A stretch of 64,000 bases of DNA from Phenylobacterium sp. (GCF_025351295.1 NZ_JANXWD010000010.1:1-64000); one strand, 5' to 3'; counted from the stretch's first letter, positions 45,812 to 56,062 are shown. Numbers and translations are program-made. Notes: generated from the letters alone by a model not told the origin.

Positions 45812-47158
45812 CTACCTCTTCGACGCCGGAATGGGGTCGCCGGGCTTGATGTTCTTGTCGAGCGCCTTGCCGAACAGAAGGAAGTCCTTGGTGCTCGGCT
45901 CCTTGCCGGGGATGGCGTCGAGCTTGGGCGTGTCGCGGTCGGCGGCGGTGGCCAGCCGTGGCGTGACGATGATCAGCAACTCGCTCTCCGAGCGCTTCCA
46001 GCGAGCGGAGCGGAACAGGGCCCCCAGCACCGGCAGGTCGCCGGCCCAGGGCGTCTGGTCGGCGTCGGTCTGGAAGCCGCGCTGGAACAGGCCCGCCATG
46101 GCGAAGGTGTCGCCGGGCTTCAGCTCCAGGGTCGTGGACGCGCGGCGCACGATCAGCGCCGGCACGGTGACGCCAAGCACGGTCAGCGAGTTGTTCGGGT
46201 CGAGCTGGCTGACCTCGGGCTCGACGGCCAGGCGGATCCAGCCGTTGTCCTGCACGGTGGGCGTGAAGTTCAGCTTCACGCCATAGGGGCGGAACTGGAT
46301 GGCGATGGTGTTGCGGTCCTGCGGCACCGGGAACGGGAACTCGCCGCCGGCCAGGAAACTGGCCTTCTCGCCCGAGATCGCCACCAGGTTCGGCCGCGCC
46401 AGGGTGCGGATCATGCCGCGGGTCTCCAGCGCGCCCAGGGCGGTGTCGATGGTGGTGTTGCCCGAGCCGCCGTGGGTGCTCAGCAGGCTGTTGGGCGGGG
46501 CAAGGCCGATCAGGCCCGAGCCACTGGCCAGGGACAGCGACCGGTTGAAGACGTTGAAGTTGAAGCCGATGTCCTGCAGCGCATTGCGGCTGGCCTCGAC
46601 GATGCGGACCTCCAGGATCACCTGTTGGGAATTGCGCACGGTCAGGCGCGAGATCACCCCGTCCGGCGCATATTTGTTGGCGATCTTCTCCATGCCGGCC
46701 TGCACGCCGGTGTTGGAGACGTCGCCGCTCAGCATCAGCACCTCGCCCAGGTTCTTCACCTGCACCGGCTCGGTGGGATAGGCCGCGGTGAGGTCCTGCT
46801 GCAGGCCGTCGCTGTCGAAGCCGACGCGGACGTCGATCACTTCGGAGAGCTGGCCGCCCTTTCCGTAGACCAGCATGTTGGTGGAGCCGAACTCCATCCC
46901 CTGGACATAGAAGCTGGAGTCCGAGGTGGCGGTGACCTTGGCGATCTCCGGCTGGGCAATGACGATCTTGCCGGCCGGGCCCGGCAGGCGGAACGACAGC
47001 GACTTGTCGCGCGGCACATGGATCACCCGGCGGACCACCGGCTCGCTGGTCATGGTCTGGGCGCGGGCAGGGGCCGCGGGCGCCGTCAGGGCGGCGGCCA
47101 TGCCAAGGACGAGCAGCGCGCTCAGCGCCGTGCGGGACATCGTGGACAGGATGCGCAT
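45812..47158 (-). CDS. cpaC: Tad/Cpa pilus secretin CpaC (RcpA)
   Basis: 448 residues with a signal peptide (about 1-33), an N-terminal pilus-secretin domain (VIHVPRDKSLSFRLPGPAGKIVIAQPEIAKV), a BON-like segment (DLTAAYPTEPVQVKNLGEVLMLSGDVSNT) and the secretin core (VSQLDPNNSLTVLGVTVPALIVRRASTTLELKPGDTFAMAGLFQR). Forms the outer-membrane channel of the Flp pilus. ATG 47158 lies 4 nt after the cpaB stop; an open frame runs upstream into cpaB but lacks homology. Confidence 0.92.
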   Translation of the reverse strand: MRILSTMSRTALSALLVLGMAAALTAPAAPARAQTMTSEPVVRRVIHVPRDKSLSFRLPGPAGKIVIAQPEIAKVTATSDSSFYVQGMEFGSTNMLVYGKGGQLSEVIDVRVGFDSDGLQQDLTAAYPTEPVQVKNLGEVLMLSGDVSNTGVQAGMEKIANKYAPDGVISRLTVRNSQQVILEVRIVEASRNALQDIGFNFNVFNRSLSLASGSGLIGLAPPNSLLSTHGGSGNTTIDTALGALETRGMIRTLARPNLVAISGEKASFLAGGEFPFPVPQDRNTIAIQFRPYGVKLNFTPTVQDNGWIRLAVEPEVSQLDPNNSLTVLGVTVPALIVRRASTTLELKPGDTFAMAGLFQRGFQTDADQTPWAGDLPVLGALFRSARWKRSESELLIIVTPRLATAADRDTPKLDAIPGKEPSTKDFLLFGKALDKNIKPGDPIPASKR

Positions 47159-47162
47159 GGGG

Positions 47163-48113
47163 TCAGCCGATCGCAGCGACGCCGGCCGCGGCGGGCAGGG
47201 TGGAGGCGGCGCCGGCCGCGGCGTTGATCTTCGGCGCGGCGATGAGCGGCGCGGCCGCCTGGCGGGCGCTGCCGTGCTTGGCCGAGGCGCCCTCGACGAT
47301 GAGGATGGCGGAGTAGGTCCGCGCCGGGCCGCCCCGCACCACGGCGCGGATCGGGCCGGGGGCACGGACGCCGCCGCCCAGGAAATCGGCGGTGCGCATC
47401 GGCGGGGCGGCGCCGATCTCGGCGGCGCCGGACTTGCGCAGCGCCAGCGACAGGGTGCCGAGGGTGGAGGCCACCGACAGCTTCTGGGAGTCCTCCACCG
47501 AGACCTCGACGGTGGCGGTGTTGGGGCTGGCGGGCTTCTCGGAGGTGGGGTCGGCGTTCAGGTCGATGCCGAGCACGCGGGCGTTCTGGACCACGATGTA
47601 GGAGATGTAGCTGCGCTCGGGCCCTTGGGGCGTCAGGTCGCGCAGCAGCACCACGTCGACGCGGTCGCCGGGCAGGGCGTGGCCGCCGACCCCGGTGGCG
47701 TCCGTGACCTTGAAGGCATAGGCGCGCATCCCGTCGGCGATCTCGGCGGCGACGGTCGGCCGCGACCCGGGGCCGGAGATCTTGGTGGTCAGCACCGCCT
47801 CATGCTGGGCGAGCGGGACCAGCACCACGGGCGGGCCGCCGTGGTCGGCGCCCAGCAGCTGGCCGATGGCGGTGAAGGCCCCCTGGGGGATGGCGTTTTC
47901 GGGCGCCTTGATGACGCTGAGCATGCCCGGACCCAGCTTCTCGCCGTACTTGATCGGCCGTGAGGCGACGACCATCGGCGAGCCCGTCATCTGGCGCGGG
48001 GCCACGGCCGCCTTCGCGGCCGAGGCGTTCGGCAGGGCGATCTTGGCGACGAACAGCGCGCCAAGACCAAGCACCGCTGAGGCCGCAAGACTGACGATGG
48101 TGACGACGCGCAT
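47163..48113 (-). CDS. cpaB: Flp pilus assembly protein CpaB
   Basis: 316 residues. One N-terminal membrane/signal segment (VTIVSLAASAVLGLGALFVAKIAL), a SAF domain beginning MVVASRPIKYGEKLGPGMLSVIKAPENAIPQGAFTAI and the RcpC/CpaB domain with GHALPGDRVDVVLLRDL. Periplasmic partner of the secretin. First gene of the operon; the 182 nt upstream have no pilin or prepilin peptidase gene (pilA, cpaA absent). Confidence 0.92.
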   Translation of the reverse strand: MRVVTIVSLAASAVLGLGALFVAKIALPNASAAKAAVAPRQMTGSPMVVASRPIKYGEKLGPGMLSVIKAPENAIPQGAFTAIGQLLGADHGGPPVVLVPLAQHEAVLTTKISGPGSRPTVAAEIADGMRAYAFKVTDATGVGGHALPGDRVDVVLLRDLTPQGPERSYISYIVVQNARVLGIDLNADPTSEKPASPNTATVEVSVEDSQKLSVASTLGTLSLALRKSGAAEIGAAPPMRTADFLGGGVRAPGPIRAVVRGGPARTYSAILIVEGASAKHGSARQAAAPLIAAPKINAAAGAASTLPAAAGVAAIG

Positions 48114-48295
48114 GAGCTGACCCGGCCAACAATTCTCTTGTTATCTCGGCACGTTAACGACGTCGGCCTTGCCACATCGCCAACAAGCTTGGTGAACGTG
48201 CGGGTAGTGATTGTGAAGATCGCGGCTATGGGCTGGCGCGAGGGTCCGCTCCGCGGCTAGGTTCGCGCCGAAAAACGCGAACGGGACACCGCGAT

Positions 48296-49225
48296 ATGAA
48301 GGTCAGACGCCTCGGAAATTCCGGCCTGAAGGTCAGCGTGGTGGGCCTGGGCTGCAACAACTTCGGCATGCGGATCGACGCCGCCCAGACCCAGGGCGTG
48401 GTCGACGCGGCCATCGACGCGGGCATCACCCTGTTCGACACCGCCGACATCTACGGCGGTACGAAGTCCGAGGAATTCCTGGGCCAGGTGCTGGGCAAGC
48501 GTCGCCACGAGATCGTGCTCGCCACCAAGTTCGGCATGGCGATCGGCGGCGATCCGAAGAAGCGCGGCGGGTCGCGAAAGTGGATCATGACCGCCGTCGA
48601 GGACAGCCTGCGCCGCCTGCAGACCGACTACATCGACCTCTACCAGCACCACCAGCCGGACGCCGACACCCCGGTCGACGAGACCCTGCGGGCGCTGGAC
48701 GACCTGGTGACCCAGGGCAAGGTCCGCTACCTCGGCTGTTCGAACTATACGGGATGGCAGATCGCCGACGCCGACTGGACGGCCGCCGGGCAGAGCCGGT
48801 TCGTCTCCGCCCAGAACCTGTATTCGCTGCTGGAGCGTGGCGTTGAGGCCGAGGTGCTGCCGGCCTGCGACCATTTCGGCCTGGGCTTCCTGCCGTTCTT
48901 CCCCCTGGCGTCGGGCCTGCTCAGCGGCAAGTACAAGCGCGGCGAGCCGCCGCCCGAGGGCACCCGCCTGGCCGCCTGGGGCGCCCGCGGCGCCCAGGCG
49001 ATGAGCGACGCCAACTTCGACAAGGTGGAGCCGTTGCAGGCCTGGGCCGCCGAGCGCGGTCACACCCTGCTGGACCTGGCCTTCGCCTGGCTGCTGGGCC
49101 ACGCCGCAGTCAGCTCGGTGATCGCCGGGGCGACCACGCCGGAGCAGGTGAACACCAACGCCGCGACGGCCGCCTGGGCCCTGTCGCCCGAAGACGTGGA
49201 CGAGGTCGGCAAGCTGGCGGCCTGA
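48296..49225 (+). CDS. Aldo/keto reductase
   Basis: 309 residues, an (alpha/beta)8 barrel NADPH-dependent oxidoreductase. The catalytic tetrad is visible: Asp48 and Tyr53 (FDTADIYGG), Lys78 (ATKFG) and His118 (DLYQHHQPD). Closest in style to the YajO/Kv-beta group. Substrate unknown. Divergent from the cpa operon with 182 nt between and followed by a long perfect inverted repeat. Confidence 0.9.
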   Translation: MKVRRLGNSGLKVSVVGLGCNNFGMRIDAAQTQGVVDAAIDAGITLFDTADIYGGTKSEEFLGQVLGKRRHEIVLATKFGMAIGGDPKKRGGSRKWIMTAVEDSLRRLQTDYIDLYQHHQPDADTPVDETLRALDDLVTQGKVRYLGCSNYTGWQIADADWTAAGQSRFVSAQNLYSLLERGVEAEVLPACDHFGLGFLPFFPLASGLLSGKYKRGEPPPEGTRLAAWGARGAQAMSDANFDKVEPLQAWAAERGHTLLDLAFAWLLGHAAVSSVIAGATTPEQVNTNAATAAWALSPEDVDEVGKLAA

Positions 49226-49227
49226 CT

Positions 49228-49369
49228 TTCCCTCCCTTAATGGGGAGGGACAGACCGCGGAGCGGTCAGGGTGGGGGAGTCTGGATCAAGCTCCCACGCC
49301 CGGTTCCGGCCCACAGTTCCCCACCCTGCTCGCCTGCGGCGAGCTGTCCCTCCCCATTAAGGGAGGGAA
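49228..49369. repeat. Intergenic inverted repeat, family E, with perfect 26-bp arms
   Basis: The 26 bp at 49228-49253 are the exact reverse complement of 49344-49369 (arms contain CCCTCCCTTAATGGGGAGGG). Inner bases also pair (CCGCGGAGCGGTCAGGGTGGGG / CCCACCCTGCTCGCCTGCGG). The element starts 3 nt after the aldo/keto reductase stop and ends 11 nt before the CoA-transferase start, so the ribosome binding sequence GGGAGGGAAGGAG of the next gene lies in the right arm. Confidence 0.85.
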
Positions 49370-49379
49370 GGAGTCTTGA

Positions 49380-50600
49380 ATGTACGACCTTCTGAAGGGC
49401 CTGCGCGTGGTGGAGGGGTCGGCCTTCGTGGCCGCGCCGACCTGCGGCCTCTATCTGGCGCAGATGGGCGCCGAGGTGATCCGGTTCGACAACATCGGCG
49501 GCGGGCCCGACTTCCGCCGCTGGCCGTTGGCGGAGAACGGGGCGAGCCTCTACTGGGAGGGGCTGAACAAGGCCAAGAAGTCGGTGGCCATCGACCTGGG
49601 ACGGCCGGAAGGGCGCGAGATCGCCCAGCGGCTGGCGGCGGCGCCGGGCGAGAATGGCGGCCTGTTCGTGACCAACTTCCCAGTCGAGGGGTTCCTGTCC
49701 TACGAGGCGCTGAGGAAGCTCCGCGACGACCTGATCTGCGTGCGGGTGATGGGCTGGGCCGACGGGTCGCAGGGCATGGACTACACGATCAACTCCGCCC
49801 TGGGCCTGCCGCTGATGACCGGGCCCGCCGACGACGCGCGGCCGGTGAACCATGTCCTGGCGGCCTGGGACCTGCTGACCGGCGCCTGGTGCGCCTTCGC
49901 CCTGGTGACGGCGCTGCTGGCGCGGATGCGCGGGCAGGGCGGACGTGAGATCCGCGCGCCGCTGTCCGATATCGGGGCGGCGACCATGGCCAACCTGGGC
50001 TTCGCCGCCGAGACCCTGTTCGCCGGCCATCAGCGGCCGCGCATGGGCAACGACATCTTCGGCGCCTTCGGCCGCGATTTCACGACCCGGGACGGCGAGA
50101 AGCTGATGCTGCTGGCGATCACGCCCAAGCAGTGGAGCAAGGCCCTGGAGGCGCTGGGCATCGCCGCACCAGTGGCGGCGGTCGAGGCCGAGCTCGGCGT
50201 CTCCTTCGCCACCGACGAGGGTCTGCGGTTCACCCATCGCCACCGGCTCTACCCGCTGTTCGAGCGCGCCTTCGCGGCCCGCACCGCCGCCGAACTCGGC
50301 CCCGCCTTCGACGCCGGCGGCGTCACCTGGGGGGCGTACCAGCCGCTGGAGGCGGCGCTGGACGACCCGCGCCTCTACAAGGACAATCCGGTGTTTCAGG
50401 CCATCCGCCACCCCAGCGGCCTGACCTATCCGGCGCCGGGGTCGATGGGCACCATCCCGCAGGACGTGCGCGGCGACGCCCGCCCGGCGCCCAGGCTGGG
50501 CCAGCACACCGACGAGGTGCTGGCGCAGGTGCTGGGGATGAGCGGCGCCGAGATCGCCAGGCTGCATGACGCAGGCGTGGTGGCGGGGGCCAACCCCTAG
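49380..50600 (+). CDS. Family III CoA transferase (CaiB/BaiF)
   Basis: 406 residues. GLRVVEGSAFVAAPTCGLYLAQMGAEVIRFDN, the NKAKKSVAIDLGRPEGR segment and TYPAPGSMGTIPQDVRGD near the C-terminus are CaiB/BaiF hallmarks; the catalytic aspartate region (about 155-175) includes AAWDLLTGAWCAF. Transfers CoA between carboxylates, or racemises as in the AMACR subgroup. Its start may be sequestered by the palindromic repeat upstream. The stop overlaps the convergent carboxylase gene in CTAG (50597-50600). Confidence 0.88.
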   Translation: MYDLLKGLRVVEGSAFVAAPTCGLYLAQMGAEVIRFDNIGGGPDFRRWPLAENGASLYWEGLNKAKKSVAIDLGRPEGREIAQRLAAAPGENGGLFVTNFPVEGFLSYEALRKLRDDLICVRVMGWADGSQGMDYTINSALGLPLMTGPADDARPVNHVLAAWDLLTGAWCAFALVTALLARMRGQGGREIRAPLSDIGAATMANLGFAAETLFAGHQRPRMGNDIFGAFGRDFTTRDGEKLMLLAITPKQWSKALEALGIAAPVAAVEAELGVSFATDEGLRFTHRHRLYPLFERAFAARTAAELGPAFDAGGVTWGAYQPLEAALDDPRLYKDNPVFQAIRHPSGLTYPAPGSMGTIPQDVRGDARPAPRLGQHTDEVLAQVLGMSGAEIARLHDAGVVAGANP

Positions 50601-52474
50601 CTGGGCGTCAGCTTCACCAGCACCACGCCCTCGGTGACCTGGGCGCCCAGCTCGACCGACACGGTGTCCACCGTCCCTTCGAACGGCGCGGCCAGGGCAT
50701 GCTCCATCTTCATGGCCTCCAGGGTCAGCAGAGGCTGGCCCTTAGCGACCTGGTCGCCCGCCGCCACCGACAGCTGGGTGACCTTGCCCGGCATCGGCGC
50801 GCGGATCGAGCCGTCGCCGGCCGCGCCGCCATCGCCGTCGGCGCTCGGCGGATGGTCGCGGAACACGAAGGCCTCGCCGCCCTCGAACACCACCACCTCA
50901 TCGTCGGCGACCCTATGGATCATCCGCGTCGGCTCGTCGGCCAGTTCGACCTCGACGGCGGTGTCGCCCAGGAACAGGTGGGCGGTCCGGGCCGGCGGGG
51001 CGTTTAGTCGGAAGCCCTTCAGCTCCACCCACGGCGACGGGTCGAGGTCGGTGGCGATCGCCTCGCGGAAGGCCCAGCCGGCGGTGGCCCGGGCCTCGGG
51101 CGAGGGCTCTGCGGCGGCAGTCAGCGCGTCGAGGTCGCGGCCGATCAGGCCGGTGTCGACGGCGCCGGCGATGAAGTCGGGGGTCTCCAGGCAGCGGACC
51201 AGGAACCCGGCGTTGGTCTTCACCGGCCAGACCTCGACCTCGGCGCAGGCCTCGGCCAGGTCGGCGATCGCCTGCTCGCGGGTCGGCGCGTGGGCGATCA
51301 GCTTGGCGATCATCGGGTCGTAGAACGGGCTTATCGCGTCGCCCTCCTCGACGCCGGTGTCGGCGCGGACGTTCTCCGGCAGGCTGAAGTGGGTGAGCGG
51401 CCCGATCGAGGGCAGGAAGCCCGTGGCGGGGGTCTCGGCATAGAGCCGCGCCTCGACCGCGTGGCCGGTCAGGACGATCTGGTCCTGGCTCAGCGGCAGC
51501 GGCTCGCCGGCGGCGACGCGGAACTGCCATTCCACCAAATCAAGACCCGTGACCATCTCGGTCACGGGATGCTCCACCTGCAGCCGGGTGTTCATCTCCA
51601 TGAACCAGATGCGGTCGCCGCGCAGGCCGGCCGAGGCGTCGGCGATGAACTCCACTGTGCCGGCCCCGACATAGCCCACGGCCTGGGCGGCCTTGACGGC
51701 GGCCGATGTGACGGCGGCGCGGGCCTCGTTGGTCATGCCTGGGGCGGGGGCCTCCTCGATCACCTTCTGGTGGCGGCGCTGCAGGGAGCAGTCGCGCTCG
51801 TAGAGGTGGACGACGTTCCCATGGCTGTCGCCGAACACCTGCACCTCGATGTGGCGCGGACGGGTGACATAGGTCTCCAGCAGCACCCGGTCGTCGCCGA
51901 ATGACGCCGCGGCCTCGCGCCGGCACGACGCCAGGGCCGCGGCGAAGGCCTCCGGACTTTCCACGAGGCGCATGCCCTTGCCGCCGCCCCCGGCCACGGC
52001 CTTGATCAGCACCGGGAAGCCGATGCGGCCGGCCTCCGCCGCCACGGTCGCCTCGTCCTGCCGCTCGCCCAGATAGCCCGGCGTCACCGGCACGCCGGCC
52101 TTGGCCATCAGCGCCTTGGCGGCGTCCTTCAGGCCCATGGCGCGGATGGCGGCCGGCGGCGGGCCGATCCAGATCAGTCCGGCGGCGGCCACCGCCTCGG
52201 CGAAGTCGGCGTTTTCCGAGAGGAAGCCATAGCCCGGGTGGATCGCCTCCGCGCCGCTGGCCTGGGCGGCGGCGATGATCCTGGCCGGGACCAGGTAGCT
52301 CTCGCGCGCCGGGGCCGGGCCGATCGACACCGCCTTGTCGGCGTCGCGCACATGGGCGGCTTCGGCGTCGGCCTCGGAGAACACGGCGACGGTCTCGATG
52401 CCGAGCCGCCGCGCGGTGGCGAACACCCGCCGCGCGATCTCTCCACGATTGGCGACCAGGACGGAGCGGAACAT
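50597..52474 (-). CDS. Biotin-containing alpha subunit of an acyl-CoA carboxylase (3-methylcrotonyl- or geranyl-CoA type)
   Basis: 625 residues: biotin carboxylase (1-450, with SVLVANRGEIARRVFATARRLG, GGGGKGMRL ATP-grasp glycine loop and ERDCSLQRRHQKVIEEAPAP), a BT-like linker, and a C-terminal biotinyl domain with the biotin-accepting lysine in LEAMKMEH. Carboxylates biotin and works with the carboxyltransferase encoded upstream on the same strand. MCC and GCC cannot be told apart with certainty; nearby acyl-CoA dehydrogenase and hydratase support a leucine/isovalerate or acyclic-terpene pathway. ATG 52474 chosen; GTG 52477 is adjacent. Confidence 0.9.
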   Translation of the reverse strand: MFRSVLVANRGEIARRVFATARRLGIETVAVFSEADAEAAHVRDADKAVSIGPAPARESYLVPARIIAAAQASGAEAIHPGYGFLSENADFAEAVAAAGLIWIGPPPAAIRAMGLKDAAKALMAKAGVPVTPGYLGERQDEATVAAEAGRIGFPVLIKAVAGGGGKGMRLVESPEAFAAALASCRREAAASFGDDRVLLETYVTRPRHIEVQVFGDSHGNVVHLYERDCSLQRRHQKVIEEAPAPGMTNEARAAVTSAAVKAAQAVGYVGAGTVEFIADASAGLRGDRIWFMEMNTRLQVEHPVTEMVTGLDLVEWQFRVAAGEPLPLSQDQIVLTGHAVEARLYAETPATGFLPSIGPLTHFSLPENVRADTGVEEGDAISPFYDPMIAKLIAHAPTREQAIADLAEACAEVEVWPVKTNAGFLVRCLETPDFIAGAVDTGLIGRDLDALTAAAEPSPEARATAGWAFREAIATDLDPSPWVELKGFRLNAPPARTAHLFLGDTAVEVELADEPTRMIHRVADDEVVVFEGGEAFVFRDHPPSADGDGGAAGDGSIRAPMPGKVTQLSVAAGDQVAKGQPLLTLEAMKMEHALAAPFEGTVDTVSVELGAQVTEGVVLVKLTPS

Positions 52475-52506
52475 CACAACCGCTCCCGCGCCGCAGGCGC
52501 TGTTTG

Positions 52507-52588
52507 TTGAACCGCAGAAAACGCAGAAGGGATGGCGCGAAGCCCGGGCGTCCGCCTCCCGCGTTCCTCTGCGTTTTCTGCGGTTGAA
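52507..52588. repeat. Inverted repeat, family F, inside the carboxylase operon
   Basis: Arms 52507-52527 (TTGAACCGCAGAAAACGCAGA) and 52568-52588 pair at 20 of 21 positions. The sequence is AT-richer than its surroundings and unlike the other repeat families. It separates the carboxyltransferase from the biotin subunit and may adjust their expression ratio. Confidence 0.8.
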
Positions 52589-52631
52589 TCTTGTTGGCGC
52601 AGACGCGCCAGGAGTCTGCCCATGACGCCGC

Positions 52632-54224
52632 TCACATCCGGAACACGCCGAAGCGTGTCTCCGGAATCGGCGCGTTCAGGGCGGCGGAGATGGAGAGGCC
52701 CAGGACATCGCGGGTCTGGGCCGGGTCGATGATGCCGTCGTCCCAGAGGCGCGCGGTGGCGAAGTAGGGGTTGCCTTCGTCCTCGTAGCGTTGGCGGACC
52801 GGGGCCTTGAAGGCCTCCTCTTCCGCCGGGGTCCACTTGTCGGCGTCGCGGTGTACGGTGGCCAGCACGCTGGCCGCCTGCTCTCCGCCCATCACGCTGA
52901 TGCGGCTGTTGGGCCAGGTCCACAGGAAGCGCGGGGAATAGGCGCGGCCGCACATGCCGTAGTTGCCGGCCCCGAACGAGCCGCCGATCAGGACGGTGAA
53001 CTTCGGGACCTCGGCCGAGGCGACGGCGGCGACCAGCTTGGCCCCGTCCTTGGCGATGCCGCCGGCCTCGTACTTGCCGCCGACCATGAAGCCGGAGATG
53101 TTCTGCAGGAACACCAGCGGGATCTTCCGCTGGCAGGCCAGCTCGATGAAGTGGGCTCCCTTCAGCGCGCTCTCCGAGAACAGCACCCCGTTGTTGGCCA
53201 GGATGGCGACCGGATAGCCCCAGATGCGCGCGAACCCGCAGACCAGGGTGGCGCCGTAGAGCGCCTTGAACTCGTCGAACCGCGAGCCGTCCACCACCCG
53301 GGCGATCACCTCGCGCACATCATAGGGCGCGCGCACGTCGGTGGGGACGACGCCGTAGAGCTCCTGCGGATCGAAGGCCGGCGGCTCGGGCTCGGCCATC
53401 GTCAGCTCGACGTGCTTGGTGGTGTTCAGGTTGGCCACGATGCGGCGCACGATGGTCAGCGCATGCTCGTCGTCCTCGGCCACATGGTCGACCACGCCTG
53501 AGCGGCGGCCGTGGGTGTCGGCCCCGCCCAGCTCCTCGGCGCTGATGATCTCGCCGGTGGCGGCCTTCACCAGCGGCGGACCGCCCAGGAAGATCGTCCC
53601 CTGGCCGCGCACGATTATGGTCTCGTCGCTCATCGCCGGCACGTAGGCGCCGCCGGCGGTGCAGGAGCCCATGACGCAGGCGATCTGGGCGATGCCCTGC
53701 CCGCTCATCCTGGCCTGGTTGTAGAAGATCCGCCCGAAGTGGTCGCGGTCGGGGAACACCTCGGCCTGGTGCGGCAGGTTCGCGCCGCCTGAGTCCACCA
53801 GATAGACGCAGGGTAGGCGGTTCTGCAGGGCGATCTCCTGGGCGCGGAGATGCTTCTTCACGGTCAGCGGAAAATAGGCCCCGCCCTTCACCGTGGCGTC
53901 GTTGGCGATGATCAGCACCTCGCGGCCAGACACCCGGCCGATGCCGGTGATCACCACGGCGGCCGGCGCCTCGTCGTCGTAGAGCCCGTTGGCGGTGAGC
54001 GACCCGACCTCCAGGAACGGCGCGCCGGGGTCCAGCAGCCGCATCACCCGGTCACGCGGCAGCAGCTTGCCGCGCGAAACATGCCGCTGGCGGCTGCCCT
54101 CCGGCCCGCCCAGGGCGGCCTGCCCGGCGCGCTCGCGCAGCTCATCGACCAGGGCGTGGTTGACCTTGGCATTGGCGGCGAAGGCGGCGCCCGACACGTC
54201 GAGCGCGCTGGAGAGTTTCCTCAT
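52632..54224 (-). CDS. Carboxyltransferase (beta) subunit of an acyl-CoA carboxylase, MccB-like
   Basis: 530 residues. N- and C-terminal carboxyltransferase halves with crotonase fold: [100 protein letters not shown] and [41 protein letters not shown]. These blocks are typical of 3-methylcrotonyl-CoA carboxylase beta (LiuB) and geranyl-CoA carboxylase (AtuC). Starts 9 nt after the ligase stop, so ligase - CT - BC form one transcription unit with a repeat between the last two. Confidence 0.92.
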   Translation of the reverse strand: MRKLSSALDVSGAAFAANAKVNHALVDELRERAGQAALGGPEGSRQRHVSRGKLLPRDRVMRLLDPGAPFLEVGSLTANGLYDDEAPAAVVITGIGRVSGREVLIIANDATVKGGAYFPLTVKKHLRAQEIALQNRLPCVYLVDSGGANLPHQAEVFPDRDHFGRIFYNQARMSGQGIAQIACVMGSCTAGGAYVPAMSDETIIVRGQGTIFLGGPPLVKAATGEIISAEELGGADTHGRRSGVVDHVAEDDEHALTIVRRIVANLNTTKHVELTMAEPEPPAFDPQELYGVVPTDVRAPYDVREVIARVVDGSRFDEFKALYGATLVCGFARIWGYPVAILANNGVLFSESALKGAHFIELACQRKIPLVFLQNISGFMVGGKYEAGGIAKDGAKLVAAVASAEVPKFTVLIGGSFGAGNYGMCGRAYSPRFLWTWPNSRISVMGGEQAASVLATVHRDADKWTPAEEEAFKAPVRQRYEDEGNPYFATARLWDDGIIDPAQTRDVLGLSISAALNAPIPETRFGVFRM

Positions 54225-54232
54225 GTCGCGGC

Positions 54233-55888
54233 CTAGGCCGTGGTTTCCAGGACGAGGTCAAGTTCGGCGATCATGGTCTCGCGCATGGCGAATTTCTGCA
54301 CCTTTCCGGTAATGGTGGTGGGGAAGCCTTCCACGAAACGGATGTGCCGTGGAATCTTATAGTGGGCGATCTGGCCGCGGCAGAAGTCGCGGACCGCCTC
54401 GGCCTGCAGCCCCGCGCCCGACTTCAGCACGATCCAGGCGCAGAGCTCCTCGCCATATTTCGGGTCGGGCACGCCGATCACCTGCACGTCCTGGATGGCG
54501 GGGTGCCGGTAAAGGAACTCCTCGATCTCGCGCGGATAGACGTTCTCGCCGCCGCGGATGACCATGTCCTTGATCCGGCCGACGATGTTGCAGCAGCCGG
54601 CGTCGTCGATCACGCCCAGGTCGCCGGTGTGCATCCAGCCGGCGGGGTCCAGCGCCGCGGCAGTCCGCTCGGGATCGTCCCAGTAGCCCAGCATGACGGA
54701 ATAGCCGCGGGTGCAGAGCTCGCCCGAGGCGCCGCGCGGCACGATGCGGCCGGCCTCGTCGACCACCTTCACCTCCAGGTGCGGCTGGATGCGCCCGACC
54801 GTGGCGACCCGGACCTCTAGGCTGTCGTCGGCGCCCGACTGGAAGCTGACCGGCGAGGTCTCGGTCATGCCGTAGGCGATGGTCACCTCGGGCATGTGCA
54901 TGCGGTCGATCACCTGGCGCATCACCTCGACCGGACAGGGCGAGCCGGCCATGATCCCGCTGCGGAGCGAGGTCAGGTCGAAGCGGGCGAACTCGGCATG
55001 GGCCAGGATGGCGATGAACATCGTCGGCACCCCATAGAGCGCCTCGCAGGCCTCGTCCGACACCGCCTTGAGCACCGCCAGCGGGTCGAAGCCCTCGGAC
55101 GGATAGACCATGGTCGCGCCATGGCTGACGCAACCCAGGTTGCCCATCACCATGCCGAAGCAGTGATACATCGGCACCGGGATGCAGACCTTCTCGCCGG
55201 CCTTGAGCCGGATGGCCTCGGCGACGAAGAAGCCGTTGTTGAGGATGTTGTGGTGGCTGAGCGTGGCGCCCTTCGGGAAGCCGGTGGTGCCGCTGGTGAA
55301 CTGGATGTTGACCGGGTCGTCGAACTGCAGCGTCGGGCCGATCTCCACCAGGCGAGCGCGGTCGGCGCGCTTGGCGGTGTTGGAGATGTGCGGAAAGCTC
55401 TGGCAGCCGCGATGCGGGTCGTCGCCGATGGTGATCACCGCCTCCACGGTCGGCAGCCGTCCGGCCTCACGCAGCTCGCGGACCATGGCCAGGTATTCGC
55501 TGGACCGGTGCCGCACGGCGATCACCAGGGCTTTGCAGCCGACCTTGTTGATCGCGTAGTCGGCCTCCGACAGGCGATAGGCGGGGTTGATGTTGACCAG
55601 AATCAGCCCGGCCTTGGCGGTGGCGAACTGGGTGATCGCCCATTCGGCGCAGTTGGGCGCCCAGATGCCGAGCCGGTCCCCGGGCTCCAGGCCCAGCGCT
55701 AGCAGCCCGGCGGCGAAGGCGTCGACCCGGTCCTTCAGCTCGGCATAGGTCCAGCGGATGCCCTGGTGGCAGGATATCAGCGCCACCCGGCCGGCATGCT
55801 CGGCGCAGGTCCGGTCGAATAGGTCCCCGATGGTCAGGCCAAGCAGCGGCTGCGTACTGGCGCCATGCACATAGCTGAGCTCCGCCAT
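54233..55888 (-). CDS. AMP-binding fatty/branched acyl-CoA ligase
   Basis: 551 residues of the ANL family. [18 protein letters not shown] (197-214), [49 protein letters not shown] and the catalytic-lysine motif [13 protein letters not shown] near residue 530 are intact. Resembles medium-chain acyl-CoA ligases (FadD/AlkK-like). Lead gene of the carboxylase operon, so its likely job is to activate isovalerate, methylcrotonate or an acyclic terpenic acid. ATG 55888 has GGAGG 6 nt upstream. Confidence 0.92.
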   Translation of the reverse strand: MAELSYVHGASTQPLLGLTIGDLFDRTCAEHAGRVALISCHQGIRWTYAELKDRVDAFAAGLLALGLEPGDRLGIWAPNCAEWAITQFATAKAGLILVNINPAYRLSEADYAINKVGCKALVIAVRHRSSEYLAMVRELREAGRLPTVEAVITIGDDPHRGCQSFPHISNTAKRADRARLVEIGPTLQFDDPVNIQFTSGTTGFPKGATLSHHNILNNGFFVAEAIRLKAGEKVCIPVPMYHCFGMVMGNLGCVSHGATMVYPSEGFDPLAVLKAVSDEACEALYGVPTMFIAILAHAEFARFDLTSLRSGIMAGSPCPVEVMRQVIDRMHMPEVTIAYGMTETSPVSFQSGADDSLEVRVATVGRIQPHLEVKVVDEAGRIVPRGASGELCTRGYSVMLGYWDDPERTAAALDPAGWMHTGDLGVIDDAGCCNIVGRIKDMVIRGGENVYPREIEEFLYRHPAIQDVQVIGVPDPKYGEELCAWIVLKSGAGLQAEAVRDFCRGQIAHYKIPRHIRFVEGFPTTITGKVQKFAMRETMIAELDLVLETTA

Positions 55889-55935
55889 TCTGCGCCTCCA
55901 CGTGTTTTCCGCATGGTGACCCCCACCCCCCTCTG

Positions 55936-56062
55936 TGTCATCCCGGTTTCGCGGCACGCGAAGACCGGGACCCGCGACCGGGCTCCGTCGGTACTCGCCA
56001 TTCGAGCGCCGAGCCTGATCGGGGGTCCCGCTCTTTCGCCGGTGGCGAAAACCGGGATGACA
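55936..56062. repeat. Intergenic inverted repeat, family A
   Basis: 127 bp, TGTCATCCCGGTTTCGC to ACCGGGATGACA, aligning along its length with the copy at 8896-9020, including the CGAGCCTGATCG motif in the centre. It occupies the divergent promoter space between the ligase and acyl-CoA dehydrogenase genes, leaving under 50 nt on each side for promoters. Confidence 0.82.

Noticed and set aside
48150-48170. TTAAC near the cpaB start, considered as a CtrA box
   Set aside because: The second half-site is missing at the required 7-nt spacing (ATAA at 9 nt), so it does not match the consensus.
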